The notes under the pieces: generated by a model
Seen by the model: only the letters and a program-made list of their open reading frames with translations
Databases searched by the model: none
Told to the model about the DNA's origin: nothing
NCBI RefSeq assembly: GCF_009882985.1
Contig: NZ_WTUZ01000010.1
Coordinates: 682,352-746,351 of the forward strand
Direction of reading: 5' to 3'
Source of the DNA: Paenibacillus silvestris
GTDB lineage: Bacteria; Bacillota; Bacilli; Paenibacillales; NBRC-103111
DNA: 64,000 nt
In this document: positions 45,277 to 54,789 of the stretch, piece after piece
Numbering within the stretch: the stretch's first letter is position 1
Layout of the letters: each line of letters opens with the position of its first letter
Translations under genes and position numbers: made by a program

Positions 45277-47484
45277 CTACTTTGTACTTGCTATTGCTGA
45301 TTTATCGCTTAGCGGTTTAAGCTGCAGCGTTACACTGCGTCCTTCACCCTCTCCTGCGCTCGTTTGATCCGAGACGTAACCTTCACCAGAGGTTTGGCAG
45401 TCCACTTTGAAGAAGGAACAAGCTTCTACAGCATCACGCAAAGATCGACCCACTAGATTAGGGAGGGGCATATCACTAACGTTTTGCATGGCCACATATA
45501 TTCGTTGCGTTGATAAGATTTCAGTTCCCGGTTTGGGGAATTGATCGACAACTTTGTCTCCCTTGCCGAAAACTTCCAAAGCTAAGTTGCTCTCCTTGGC
45601 CGCTGCTTTTGCATTCACAGATGTCATTTCCATGAAATTAGGCACCTTTAACTTATTCGCTTCTTTGGGCACCATTTGCGTTTGCTTGCTCGACTTAACC
45701 CCCATATATTGCAGGGATTCACCAACAATATCTTTGAATGCCGGCGCTAGAACTTGTCCGCCCAAATGGTAATTACCGTCAAGATCTGGCTGATCTGCAA
45801 TCAAAGTAACGAGTATTTTGGGATTTTCAACGGGTGCGTATCCAATAAAAGAGATAACCCACTTATTCGTTGAATACGTCTTTTCCCCAGGAAGTACCAA
45901 GTTCGCTGTACCTGTTTTGCCGGCTACGCGATAACCTTCCATGAAGGCCAGCTTACCTGTCCCAATATCTTGGTCAGAAACGACTTGCTCCAGATATCCG
46001 CTAACCGTAGCAGCAGTCTTCTCACTTACGACTTGACGCACGACTTGCGGGGCAAAGGATTGGATCGTTTTCCCTGTTTTGGGGTCTACAATGTCTTTCA
46101 CAATATGTGGCCACATTAACTTGCCGCCGTTCGCCATAGCTGCATAGGCTGCTGTTTGTTGAATCGCCGTTACGACGACTTTCCCTTGTCCGTAGGTGGC
46201 TGTTGCAAATTCAGAAGGGTATTTCATATCGATAAGGCCCGATACTTCATTCGGCATGTCGATATTCGTTTTTGTATCAAATCCGAATTTTTCAATATAA
46301 CTTTGCAGTTTAGGTTGTGTGAGTTTCTCAATACCTAGTTTCACGAAAGCTACGTTACTAGAACGCTTAAGTCCATCGAGATAAGAAATTTTGCCCCAAC
46401 CAACACGGTTGTGGTCATGCAGCTCTCTATCCTGCACACGAATCATACCAGACTGGTACATCTCATTAGGATTGAATAATCCCTCTTCTACCGTACCGGC
46501 TAAAGTGACAATCTTGAAAGTCGAGCCAGGCTCATAACGAGAAGCAACGGCATTATTTTTAAAATCACTTTGATCGTTGATGGTCCAGTACTTATTCGGA
46601 TTAAAAGTCGGTGTATTGGCCATACCTAATATTTCCATTGTTTGGGGATCGACGGCAATAGCCGTTAAGCTTTTGGGATGCCACTTCTCATTGACTTTGG
46701 CCAGCGCGCTCTCCAAATAGAATTGAATGTTCTTATCAATGGTGAGGCGTACATTATTGCCGTCTTCCGCCGGTTTAAAATCAACTTTTGCATCTGGCAA
46801 TTCCACGCCTTTGCCGTCTTTCTCATAGCTTAGATTACCAGGGACACCTTTAAGCGTATCATCTAACTTCAGTTCTAAACCAAGTGCAGCTTTACCTTCT
46901 TTGTTCGTGTAGCCTAGAATATGCGAAGCTAGCGTTTCACCTGGATAATACCGTTTCTTTTCTTCGATAATCCCGATTCCGATGTTCGCTTTCGCCGTTT
47001 TATTCAATCGCGTTTGCATCGTTGTAATGAAATCACGAACTTGATCCGCTTTTTCCTTGTCAATTTTCCAACCTTCGTTGCGTATTTCGACATTGACAGC
47101 GAAATCACTGCCATCTGGTTTCTTTCTCGTTGCAAGCTCTCGAATCTTATTTTCAAGCGTCGCCTTGGTTGGATCAGACTCTTTCAAAATATCCGCCAAA
47201 CCCCTGGAAATATCATCCGATGCACGCAGGCTATCGATCATTTTGGGATTAAGTGTAACCGTGTAGGCGGTTCCTTCTTCAGCAAGCACCTTATCATTCC
47301 GATCCAGAATGGTCCCGCGAACTGGCGCAATGATTCGGTCCGTCTCCCATTTTTCTTCGGCTTGTGCTAGCAACCAAGAGGCATCCACCACTTGAATCCA
47401 ATAGACTTTAGCAATAAGGACAACAAAAAGAAGGGTGAAGAACCCTCCAATGAGTAAAGAACGCAGCTTAATTTTTTTTGTCAT
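45277..47484 (-). CDS. pbpB: Class B penicillin-binding protein 2B (FtsI-like)
   Basis: The vegetative division transpeptidase, 735 residues. It has an N-terminal membrane helix (LLIGGFFTLLFVVLIAKVYWI), then active-site SxxK in YEPGSTFKIVTLAG, SxN in RSSNVAFVKLG and KTG in VAGKTGTANLV. Two PASTA domains close the protein (KVPNFMEMTSVNAKAAAKE and LPNLVGRSLRDAVEACSF). It follows ftsL by 15 bp and precedes spoVD; both match the B. subtilis order. Confidence 0.95.
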   Translation of the reverse strand: MTKKIKLRSLLIGGFFTLLFVVLIAKVYWIQVVDASWLLAQAEEKWETDRIIAPVRGTILDRNDKVLAEEGTAYTVTLNPKMIDSLRASDDISRGLADILKESDPTKATLENKIRELATRKKPDGSDFAVNVEIRNEGWKIDKEKADQVRDFITTMQTRLNKTAKANIGIGIIEEKKRYYPGETLASHILGYTNKEGKAALGLELKLDDTLKGVPGNLSYEKDGKGVELPDAKVDFKPAEDGNNVRLTIDKNIQFYLESALAKVNEKWHPKSLTAIAVDPQTMEILGMANTPTFNPNKYWTINDQSDFKNNAVASRYEPGSTFKIVTLAGTVEEGLFNPNEMYQSGMIRVQDRELHDHNRVGWGKISYLDGLKRSSNVAFVKLGIEKLTQPKLQSYIEKFGFDTKTNIDMPNEVSGLIDMKYPSEFATATYGQGKVVVTAIQQTAAYAAMANGGKLMWPHIVKDIVDPKTGKTIQSFAPQVVRQVVSEKTAATVSGYLEQVVSDQDIGTGKLAFMEGYRVAGKTGTANLVLPGEKTYSTNKWVISFIGYAPVENPKILVTLIADQPDLDGNYHLGGQVLAPAFKDIVGESLQYMGVKSSKQTQMVPKEANKLKVPNFMEMTSVNAKAAAKESNLALEVFGKGDKVVDQFPKPGTEILSTQRIYVAMQNVSDMPLPNLVGRSLRDAVEACSFFKVDCQTSGEGYVSDQTSAGEGEGRSVTLQLKPLSDKSAIASTK

Positions 47485-47499
47485 ATCAATACCTGCCCG

Positions 47500-47934
47500 T
47501 TACGGTTTAGAAGCAGCTTTAGTATTTTTGCTGCTGCTTGTACTTGTCTTCGGTTTGGCTGGAGTCACCAAGCTTACCTTCTTCTCATCATCTAAATTAA
47601 ACCCGAGACGAACGGCTTCATCTTTGAGGCGATCAGGGCTTTGCAATTTCTCTACTTCCTGTTTCAAAGCGCTGTTCTGAGCTTGAATCTCGCGAATTTC
47701 TCCTTGCATTTTCAATATGCTTGCATTCATTTGATAGATGGACGCGTACCGCCAAATGATCACTCCTGCGACAAGGACACAGAGGAGAACCGTGAACAGA
47801 TACAACATTTTTTCTTGGGTCGGCAGAGATTTATTGCGATAAACAACCTTCGTTGTCTCCTTAATCTTAACCTTAGCTGCAGGAACCGTTCGTTTCTGGT
47901 CAAGCGCTAAATTCCCCTGGATGTAAGATGGCAT
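47500..47934 (-). CDS. ftsL: Septum protein FtsL
   Basis: A small bitopic division protein that forms a complex with DivIB and DivIC. It has a basic cytosolic part, one membrane helix (about residues 41-62, MLYLFTVLLCVLVAGVIIWRY), and then a coiled coil (MNASILKMQGEIREIQAQNSALKQEVEKL) and a Lys/Ser-rich tail of low complexity. The ATG at 47934 has AAAGGAGGAAG upstream; a TTG at 47958 would overlap rsmH and lacks a site. Identification rests on position between rsmH and pbpB plus topology, as FtsL diverges fast. Confidence 0.9.
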   Translation of the reverse strand: MPSYIQGNLALDQKRTVPAAKVKIKETTKVVYRNKSLPTQEKMLYLFTVLLCVLVAGVIIWRYASIYQMNASILKMQGEIREIQAQNSALKQEVEKLQSPDRLKDEAVRLGFNLDDEKKVSLVTPAKPKTSTSSSKNTKAASKP

Positions 47935-47954
47935 ATCAACTTCCTCCTTTTGTG

Positions 47955-48905
47955 TCAAAGCTTTTCTGCAATACGTAATTTGGCGGATCTTGCTCTTTGG
48001 TTCACCTCAAGTTCATGCTCACTTGGAATGATCGGCTTACGTGTTACGAGTTTAAGATCACCGGCTTTATCGCAAACACACATCGGAAACGCTGGCGGAC
48101 ACGTACATTTCTCCACATTTTTAACGAAAAACTGCTTACAGATACGATCCTCGAGCGAATGGAAAGTAATAACCGCTACTCTGCCCTCTGGTGCCAAACA
48201 TCTCACGGATTGCTCCAAAGCCTGTTCAAAAGCACCCAACTCATCGTTAACAGCTATGCGCAGCGCTTGAAAGCTCCTCTTAGCAGGGTGGCCGCCTGTT
48301 CTTCTCGCTGCTGCAGGAATTCCTTCCTTGATCAGCTCAACAAGCTCACCTGTAGTTTCGATAGGTCCCTTGGTACGAGCTTCAGCAATGACGCCTGCAA
48401 TACGTCGTGAAAACTTCTCTTCCCCGTATTCGAACAAAATCTTCGCAATTCGCTCAGGAGCCCATTCATTAACAATCGTTTTGGCGGTTAATTCCGTTTC
48501 ACGATCCATTCTCATATCTAGCTCTGCATCTTGATGGTAAGAGAAACCTCTCTCTCCATCATCCAGCTGCGGGGAAGATACGCCAAGATCGAAGAGAATC
48601 CCATCAACTTGCGGTTTCCCATCACGTAGTGCTCTCGGCTCATCCATAAGCACCTGCTCTAAATCTCTGAAGTTGCTTTTTACGATTTTCACACGATCTA
48701 AGTAGGGAGCGAGTACGGTTTGAGCATTAGCCAGAGCAACATCGTCTTGGTCAAGGGCTATCAGTAAGCCATTAGGACCTAATTTAGAAGCTATCAGGGA
48801 ACTATGCCCTGCTCCGCCCATCGTACAATCCACGTATACGCCATCAGGCTTTATATGTAAACCTTCAACTGATTCTTCTTTTAGTACCGTCACATGATGA
48901 AACAT
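47955..48905 (-). CDS. rsmH: 16S rRNA (cytosine1402-N4)-methyltransferase
   Basis: RsmH (MraW) methylates C1402 in the ribosomal P site region. The SAM motif [22 protein letters not shown] is at about residues 20-41; [22 protein letters not shown] and the late [13 protein letters not shown] are family motifs. It has 316 residues. It is the second dcw gene after mraZ. Its start uses the AGGAGG of a hairpin-SD repeat. Confidence 0.96.
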   Translation of the reverse strand: MFHHVTVLKEESVEGLHIKPDGVYVDCTMGGAGHSSLIASKLGPNGLLIALDQDDVALANAQTVLAPYLDRVKIVKSNFRDLEQVLMDEPRALRDGKPQVDGILFDLGVSSPQLDDGERGFSYHQDAELDMRMDRETELTAKTIVNEWAPERIAKILFEYGEEKFSRRIAGVIAEARTKGPIETTGELVELIKEGIPAAARRTGGHPAKRSFQALRIAVNDELGAFEQALEQSVRCLAPEGRVAVITFHSLEDRICKQFFVKNVEKCTCPPAFPMCVCDKAGDLKLVTRKPIIPSEHELEVNQRARSAKLRIAEKL

Positions 48906-48912
48906 CTTGGTG

Positions 48913-48960
48913 TCCTCCTAGAGCTTTGCTTTAGCAAAGCTTTCTTCGTAAGCGTAGTCT
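48913..48960 (-). repeat. Hairpin-SD repeat, copy in front of rsmH
   Basis: On the minus strand AGCTTTGC-TAAA-GCAAAGCT is a perfect 8-bp stem (48922-48941), followed by CTAGGAGG, the rsmH site. The CTTACGAAG core is intact. Relative to the sigE copy, the stem differs at two base pairs, each changed on both sides. Confidence 0.82.
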
Positions 48961-48969
48961 TTAAACCAT

Positions 48970-49407
48970 CTATAAATCAAAATTAAAGTCGACGAGTTTC
49001 TCAGCTATTTCATTGAATGATTGTTCCGATTCATTGGCATAGCTTTCCCAAATTTGCTTACTCCAAATCTCTACTCGGTTGGAAACACCGATTACGACGC
49101 AATCTTTTTCAAGCTTGGCATGATCGACGAGATTGCCTGGAATATTAGCCCGACCTTGTTTATCAAGGTCGCACTCCGTTGCACCGGAGAAGAAAAAGCG
49201 GGTAAATGCACGAGCATCTGATTTCATCAGCGGCAATGCCTTCAGCTTTTGCTCGAGTACAGTCCATTCGGAGCGAGGGTACACGAACAAGCACTGATCT
49301 AGACCGCGAGTGATAACGAAGGATTCGCCAAGGGCTTCACGAAACTTGGCCGGGATGATCATACGACCCTTTTCGTCTATGCTATGTTGATATTCCCCCA
49401 TGAACAT
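48970..49407 (-). CDS. mraZ: MraZ, transcriptional repressor of the dcw operon
   Basis: An AbrB-like DNA-binding protein that controls its own operon. Two swapped-hairpin repeats are visible ([21 protein letters not shown] and [19 protein letters not shown]). Starting at the ATG at 49407 (MFMGEYQHS), as in homologues, it has 145 residues. Direct repeats of AAAGTGG-like sequence with 10-bp spacing lie just upstream and are the likely target. Confidence 0.96.
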   Translation of the reverse strand: MFMGEYQHSIDEKGRMIIPAKFREALGESFVITRGLDQCLFVYPRSEWTVLEQKLKALPLMKSDARAFTRFFFSGATECDLDKQGRANIPGNLVDHAKLEKDCVVIGVSNRVEIWSKQIWESYANESEQSFNEIAEKLVDFNFDL

Positions 49408-49420
49408 AGCATGGCGCCCC

Positions 49421-49456
49421 CCTTTCCCTCCACTTCGTACCACTTTTCACCACTTT
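49421..49456 (-). promoter_or_regulatory. MraZ operator, AAGTGG repeats at 10-bp period
   Basis: On the minus strand AAGTGGTGAA, AAGTGGTACG and AAGTGGAGGG follow each other with exactly 10-bp phasing (their CACTT complements begin at 49451, 49441 and 49431), plus a fourth degenerate AAAGG at 49421. MraZ from several bacteria binds tandem GTGG-type repeats with one-turn spacing upstream of mraZ. Confidence 0.75.
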
Positions 49457-49481
49457 TTAAAGTTAATTCGCCAATAACGCA

Positions 49482-49510
49482 ACAAATCCTGCTTCTTGAG
49501 CAGGATTTGT
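49482..49510. terminator. Perfect 12-bp hairpin between the DUF4349 gene and mraZ
   Basis: ACAAATCCTGCT-TCTTG-AGCAGGATTTGT. There is no T run on the minus-strand exit side, so termination is uncertain. It separates the DUF4349 gene from the mraZ operator. Confidence 0.5.
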
Positions 49511-49532
49511 GAAAAAATTTTCATTTTTAGGT

Positions 49533-50630
49533 CTATTCTGCGTCTTTTGTTCCTTGTTTCTCATCTTCAAGTGAGTTCAAAGATGCATTTTGTTCTTTGA
49601 GTTGATTTCGCATCGCTTCCAATTGCTTGTTTCTTTTGCGCCTGTATACCCAAATCGGAATACCGATCAACAACGCAATAACGATGATCGGGAATGCTGC
49701 CGCCAGGAATACAAGTATACCTTGCAGCACGGCTACTAGTACATTTAGGCTAGAGTTCCACGCTTTTTGGATGCGTTCGTTCAGGCTGAGTTTACTTGGA
49801 TCCGAAAGAAGCGGCTTCTTATCTGTTTGTTGATACATCCGTATTTCAATCGTGGAGTACGCTACATTTTGATCCAAATACCTCATTCTACCCTTGATCT
49901 GCTCGATCGTTTCTTGCACTTTCGAGAGTTCATTCGAGAATGCCAGCAAATCATCTGTCTTTGAAGCTTTCTCCATAAAACCGAGCAACCTCGTTTCAAC
50001 CAGCTGTTTGGCTTTCAAGCGTGAACTGAGATCCACGTATTCTTCGGTTACATCCTGCCCCTGAACGTTCCTTTGCAGAGATGGACTAATCTTCTCTAAG
50101 CCATCCAACAGAGAAACAAAACCACTTGCCGCCACTTTGATGGTATACGTGCCGCCTCTCTCTCCTGTATTGGCGTTCTCCGAAAACTGCAGGATGTAGG
50201 CTCCACTCAAAGTCACAAGGTCTCTAAGCGCCGTCTGAGCCTTCCCGTAGTCCTCTACCGGCATAACCAAATTAGCACGGTAAATCAGCTTACGATTAAA
50301 ACCTGCTGCCTCATCGCTGCCAATGGCCGGCATAACAGTTATCGCAGCATCTTTGCTGTCAGGCTGCGGCTCAGCCGTCAAAGCGCCTGCGGCTTTCCCC
50401 TTGAGGTCACTCCCTGTCTGTGCCTCAGAAGCAGGAGCAGCTGCTTGTTGACTTTCAACGCGCGGCGCGTCCATCTTCGACAACGCCCCACTGCTTGAGC
50501 TCATTTTTTGGTCTGAAGACGCTGTTGTTTCATCTCTGGATGATTGGCTGCATCCTGCCAAAAAACAGCCCACCAATACACATACCGCTAGCAGCATTGA
50601 AACCTTTTGCCCCCACTTTTCGACCCCCAT
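49533..50630 (-). CDS. DUF4349 domain lipoprotein
   Basis: A probable membrane lipoprotein of 365 residues. The signal peptide (MLLAVCVLVGCFLAGC) ends in a lipobox LAGC with Cys27. A Ser/Ala/Gln-rich linker runs to about residue 110. The DUF4349 domain follows (RKLIYRANLVMPVEDYGKAQTALRDLV), with a coiled-coil part (VEEYVDLSSRLKAKQLVETRLLG, LSNELSKVQETIEQIKGRMRYLD). Near the end is a membrane helix (VLVAVLQGILVFLAAAFPIIVIALLIGIPIWVY, residues about 300-330) and a charged cytosolic tail. Function unknown. It is not part of the usual gene order upstream of mraZ. Confidence 0.82.
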   Translation of the reverse strand: MGVEKWGQKVSMLLAVCVLVGCFLAGCSQSSRDETTASSDQKMSSSSGALSKMDAPRVESQQAAAPASEAQTGSDLKGKAAGALTAEPQPDSKDAAITVMPAIGSDEAAGFNRKLIYRANLVMPVEDYGKAQTALRDLVTLSGAYILQFSENANTGERGGTYTIKVAASGFVSLLDGLEKISPSLQRNVQGQDVTEEYVDLSSRLKAKQLVETRLLGFMEKASKTDDLLAFSNELSKVQETIEQIKGRMRYLDQNVAYSTIEIRMYQQTDKKPLLSDPSKLSLNERIQKAWNSSLNVLVAVLQGILVFLAAAFPIIVIALLIGIPIWVYRRKRNKQLEAMRNQLKEQNASLNSLEDEKQGTKDAE

Positions 50631-50713
50631 CTTGCCATCCCCTCGCTACCAAATATAGGTTATACACCCTATAAACGGATATCGAACTCGAATTGTTGCA
50701 TAATCTTTACAAA

Positions 50714-50754
50714 TAAAAAAACCTCTCAAACCACCCTAAAGCGGTCTGAAAGGC
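50714..50754 (-). terminator. Terminator of the bshC-ahcY unit
   Basis: CCTTTCAGACC pairs with GGTTTGAGAGG (several G-U pairs), followed on the minus strand by TTTTTTT. Confidence 0.85.
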
Positions 50755-50765
50755 TCTCTTATTTT

Positions 50766-52028
50766 TTAATGCTCTGCCCAGCTGTCCAGGTATAGCTTTT
50801 GCTCGTCACTTAAGGAATCAATGCTTGTGCCAAGCGATTCCAGTTTGAATCTTGCTACTTGCTCATCCAGTACGTATGGCACATTGACAACCGTTTTACC
50901 CAAATTCTTATATTCGTCATTCACATATTTCAGAGACATCGCTTGCAGCGCAAACGTCATATCCATGATTTCAGCTGGATGTCCATCACCTGCTGCCAAG
51001 TTCACAAGACGACCTTCAGCCAGCACATAGATTTTACGGCCATCTGTCAATTGATACTCTTCAATGTTACGACGAACTGTACGTTTAGACACAGATTGTG
51101 CTTCAAGTTCAGGCTTGTTGACTTCTACGTCGAAATGGCCTGCATTTGAAAGAATAGCGCCATCCTTCATGACTTTATAATGTTCGCCGCGGATAACATC
51201 CCGGTTCCCTGTTACTGTCACGAAGAAATCACCCAGTTTCGCTGCTTCAACCATCGGCATTACCGCGAAACCATCCATGTAAGCTTCAACGCCTTTGATA
51301 GCATCGATCTCAGTAACGATAACATTTGCGCCGAGACCTTTTGCCCGCATCGCAACGCCTTTACCGCACCAGCCATAGCCGACAACAACAACCGTTTTAC
51401 CAGCAACAACCAGGTTCGTTGTACGGTTAATGCCGTCCCAAACGGATTGACCTGTACCGTAGCGATTGTCGAACAAGTATTTGCAGAAAGCATCGTTAAC
51501 AGCAACCATCGGGAATTCTAATTTTCCTTCTTTTTCCATTGCTTTCAAGCGCAGGATACCTGTTGTCGTTTCCTCAGCACCACCGCGAACTTGAGCAGCA
51601 AGATCTTTACGCTCGGAGTGAAGAATGGATACCAAGTCCCCACCATCGTCAATAATGAGATCAGGCTTCGTTTCCAGCGCTTTAATCAACAATTCCTTGT
51701 ACTCTTCCGGGCTAGGGTTGTATTTCGCGAATACCGTAATGCCGTCCTCTACAAGCGCAGCACATACGTCATCTTGTGTAGACAGCGGATTGCTGCCTGT
51801 AATCGTAACATCCGCTCCGCCCGCTTTTACCACTTTCGCTAAGTAAGCTGTTTTGGCTTCCAAATGCAAGGAAATGGTTACTTTCAGTCCTTTGAAAGGC
51901 TGTTCTTTTTCAAATTGCTCACGAATACGGTTCAAAACAGGCATATGCGCCTGAACCCAATCAATTTTCAAATGGCCTTCAGGTGCCAACGTCATATCGG
52001 TAACAATACTTTTTTCAACAGTTGTCAT
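50766..52028 (-). CDS. ahcY: Adenosylhomocysteinase
   Basis: AhcY splits S-adenosylhomocysteine to adenosine and homocysteine. The NAD-binding loop is VVGYGWCGKGVAMRAKGLGA (about residues 210-229), with NDAFCKYLFDNRYGTGQS upstream holding catalytic Lys/Asp positions, and the ending SNAGHFDVEV. At 420 residues it is of the shorter type; the C-terminus ends YLDSWAEH, without the HYRY tail found in the E. coli-independent long forms. B. subtilis lacks this gene and uses a nucleosidase with LuxS. It lies 12 bp after bshC, so they probably share a transcript. Confidence 0.93.
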   Translation of the reverse strand: MTTVEKSIVTDMTLAPEGHLKIDWVQAHMPVLNRIREQFEKEQPFKGLKVTISLHLEAKTAYLAKVVKAGGADVTITGSNPLSTQDDVCAALVEDGITVFAKYNPSPEEYKELLIKALETKPDLIIDDGGDLVSILHSERKDLAAQVRGGAEETTTGILRLKAMEKEGKLEFPMVAVNDAFCKYLFDNRYGTGQSVWDGINRTTNLVVAGKTVVVVGYGWCGKGVAMRAKGLGANVIVTEIDAIKGVEAYMDGFAVMPMVEAAKLGDFFVTVTGNRDVIRGEHYKVMKDGAILSNAGHFDVEVNKPELEAQSVSKRTVRRNIEEYQLTDGRKIYVLAEGRLVNLAAGDGHPAEIMDMTFALQAMSLKYVNDEYKNLGKTVVNVPYVLDEQVARFKLESLGTSIDSLSDEQKLYLDSWAEH

Positions 52029-52040
52029 GTATATTTCCTC

Positions 52041-53675
52041 CTACAAATAATAAACACGGTGCAAACCGTCCACGGAGATCGGCGTCTCGACAAGCGCACG
52101 CAGCCAATCATTCCCATACCGATTCATATAAACACACCCATTATACACTCTTTCTTGCGGCTTTGCTAATGGTATTATGGTTAATCGAATGCGCTCTAAT
52201 TGTCTCAAGGTCGCATCAAACTGTGTTTTGTAAGCATCCGAAGCTTTATTTTGCAGGAATTCTATCTGTTCAATAATTTTCGTCAAGTTCGTATCTCCGA
52301 GCTTTTTGATGCCTGGATTAATGGCTGCGAGTGATTCAACAAGGGGTGCATAGCTGGTCTCAAACTCGGCTTTCACCTTATTGAACTGATCAGCGAGCCG
52401 CAATGTATCTTGCGCATCCAGCCAATCCTGTTTCTTTTGCTCAAAACGATACAGAACATCCTCAAAGCTAAAATCATACTTGTGCATTTGCTTCTGAACG
52501 GTACCTTCAATCAAGGTAAACTCCAGACGCGGAACAACGATCGGCATTTTCATGCCAAACTGTTCAAATGCCTGCTTCGTAAGAGCCCAGTAGGCAATCT
52601 CACCAGCACCTAACACACTTGCCAGCACAGGGAACAAAAACTCCTGCATAAGCGGTCGGGACATGACATTATTGCTCAATTGCTCAGGGCTCGTTACGGC
52701 CAAATCATGCAATTGCTCTTTGGTGAAGCGATATTCCTTCTTCTTATCGGTAAAATACTCACCTTCACGATGCAGAAGCAAACGGTGCCCTCCTGCATAA
52801 ACGAAAAGATTAGCGGCATCGTTCACGACTTCCGCTTGACTGCTGTATCCTGCTCCTTGCACATCGTCTTGACTCTTCATTAACGATGCTGCGAGAGCTT
52901 CGTTCTGCCGTACAAGCTGTTCAAACATCTCAGCTTCTATTGCGCGTAGAGCAGGCTCGTCTGAATCAATCAGAACTAGACCATATTCGCCAAACAAGAC
53001 AGCCATCCAACGTGCAAAAGCATCAGACAGTGTTGCGCTGCCTTCCGTAGTGCCTTCTAATTTCGCCATCAGGGAAGCTTTGAACTCCGAGTCCATCAAA
53101 GACTGGTCCAGCGCCGCCAAGGCATCCTTCCACGCCTCAGGCTCAAGTGGGAGCTTGCTGACAGACGTGCGCTTCCCAGTTGGGTGGTCCACCTTAAATT
53201 TGTCAACCTGCTGCGCATTTGACAGGACGTACATATGATTTACTTCGTCGAAATCATGGTCTTCGCCAGCGATCCAGAAAATAGGAACAACCGGACGATT
53301 TAATTTAGAGCTCCACTCACGAGCAAGCTGAATAATCGTGATGGCTTTGTATAGAACGAGCAGCGATCCGCCGAACAGCCCTGCTTGCTGTCCTCCAACA
53401 ATGGCAAGTGCCTCTTGGTTAGCGAGCGCAGTAATCTGATCCAAGGCAGCCCCGGTATTACCAACTCTCACGTTGTATGTTTTCAGCACTTCCACCAGAC
53501 GGCCGCGGTCAGCCTTCCGTGCGGAATGCCCTTCGTCTAACCACTTAACGCGAGATTGCCAATCTTCTTGATTTCCAAAATGATATGGAAATAATGGTGC
53601 AGCTTCTGCTGATTGTTGAATATAATCCTCAGCTAGTTTCTGACTCTTTTTCCAATGAAAAGTTTCCATTTGCAT
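52041..53675 (-). CDS. bshC: Bacillithiol synthase (cysteine-adding enzyme)
   Basis: BshC adds cysteine to GlcN-malate, the last step of bacillithiol synthesis, the major thiol of many Firmicutes. The 544-residue protein has a Rossmann-like core (ALAIVGGQQAGLFGGSLLVLYKAITIIQLA, VPIFWIAGEDHDFDEVNHMYV) and a long coiled coil near 390-470. In B. subtilis it is the gene (yllA) just before mraZ; here ahcY and the DUF4349 gene lie between. Confidence 0.94.
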   Translation of the reverse strand: MQMETFHWKKSQKLAEDYIQQSAEAAPLFPYHFGNQEDWQSRVKWLDEGHSARKADRGRLVEVLKTYNVRVGNTGAALDQITALANQEALAIVGGQQAGLFGGSLLVLYKAITIIQLAREWSSKLNRPVVPIFWIAGEDHDFDEVNHMYVLSNAQQVDKFKVDHPTGKRTSVSKLPLEPEAWKDALAALDQSLMDSEFKASLMAKLEGTTEGSATLSDAFARWMAVLFGEYGLVLIDSDEPALRAIEAEMFEQLVRQNEALAASLMKSQDDVQGAGYSSQAEVVNDAANLFVYAGGHRLLLHREGEYFTDKKKEYRFTKEQLHDLAVTSPEQLSNNVMSRPLMQEFLFPVLASVLGAGEIAYWALTKQAFEQFGMKMPIVVPRLEFTLIEGTVQKQMHKYDFSFEDVLYRFEQKKQDWLDAQDTLRLADQFNKVKAEFETSYAPLVESLAAINPGIKKLGDTNLTKIIEQIEFLQNKASDAYKTQFDATLRQLERIRLTIIPLAKPQERVYNGCVYMNRYGNDWLRALVETPISVDGLHRVYYL

Positions 53676-53791
53676 ATGTGACTAGCGTCCCCTCTTCATA
53701 CCAAATAAAACAGCTATCTTTGATTGTACACGGTAGGCAGAAAATCGTCAAAACTGTATTTCAATTAATTACAATTGAGCAGGTAAATGTT

Positions 53792-53816
53792 AAAAAGCCG
53801 CCCCTTTCGGGACGGC
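53792..53816 (-). terminator. Terminator of the opp operon
   Basis: AGCCGTCCC-GAAA-GGGGCGGCT followed on the minus strand by TTTTTAA, 10 bp after the stop codon of the last opp gene. Confidence 0.88.
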
Positions 53817-53826
53817 TGATAATAGC

Positions 53827-54789
53827 TTAGTACAAATGACAAGCCACGAAGTGATTTGGTTCCACTTCTTTGGTTGGCGGCATGGATTCCGCGCATTGCG
53901 GCATCGCTTGCGGGCAGCGTGTACGGAACGGGCAACCACTTGGTGGGTTGAGCGGACTCGGCACGTCTCCCTGAAGAATAATGCGCTCACGTGTACGCTC
54001 GATCTCCGGATCTGGAATCGGAATCGCCGAAAGCAGCGATTGCGTATACGGGTGCAAAGGTTTCGCATAAAGATCATCCGAAGTTGTAACTTCAACAAGG
54101 TTACCAAGGTACATAACCCCGATACGGTCAGAAATGTGCTTAACCATCGCCAAATCATGCGCGATAAACAAGTAAGTCAGACCCATTTCCTTCTGTAATC
54201 TCTTAAACAAGTTAACAACTTGAGCTTGTACGGAAACGTCCAATGCCGAGATCGGCTCATCCGCAATAATGAATTTCGGTTCAATCGCAAGCGCACGGGC
54301 AATCCCGATACGTTGACGTTGACCACCGGAAAACTCATGCGGGAAACGGTTCGCATGCTCATCATTGAGACCTACTGCGCGAAGCAGTTCCATTACGCGT
54401 TCTTTACGTTTAGCGCCGCTGTATAAACCATGAATATCGATACCTTCGGCAATGATATTCCCAACAGTCATACGCGGATTCAAGGATGCGTAAGGATCTT
54501 GGAATACCATTTGCATATTCCGGTTAAATTCTTTCAGCTTTTTGCCCTTAAGCTTATGGACATCTTCGCCGTCGAAAATAACTTCGCCTTCTGTTGCATC
54601 ATAAAGCTTAATAATCGTTCTACCAGCCGTGGATTTACCACATCCGGATTCCCCTACGAGACCGAACGTTTCACCGCGGTTGATTTCGATCGAAAAATTG
54701 TCAACGGCTTTCAACACTTTCCCGTTGCCAAGATTAAAATGCTTCTTCATATTGCGAATTTGCAGAATTGGTTTATCGGCATTAGACAT
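53827..54789 (-). CDS. oppF: Oligopeptide ABC transporter ATP-binding protein OppF
   Basis: One of two ATPases of the peptide importer. Walker A is GLVGESGCGKSTAGR (about residues 39-53), signature SGGQRQRIGIARAL and Walker B FIIADEPISALD. The C-terminal oligopeptide-transporter extension has PLNPPSGCPFRTRCPQAMPQC, with four cysteines that usually hold an iron-sulphur cluster. 320 residues. It overlaps oppD by 8 bp. Confidence 0.93.
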   Translation of the reverse strand: MSNADKPILQIRNMKKHFNLGNGKVLKAVDNFSIEINRGETFGLVGESGCGKSTAGRTIIKLYDATEGEVIFDGEDVHKLKGKKLKEFNRNMQMVFQDPYASLNPRMTVGNIIAEGIDIHGLYSGAKRKERVMELLRAVGLNDEHANRFPHEFSGGQRQRIGIARALAIEPKFIIADEPISALDVSVQAQVVNLFKRLQKEMGLTYLFIAHDLAMVKHISDRIGVMYLGNLVEVTTSDDLYAKPLHPYTQSLLSAIPIPDPEIERTRERIILQGDVPSPLNPPSGCPFRTRCPQAMPQCAESMPPTKEVEPNHFVACHLY

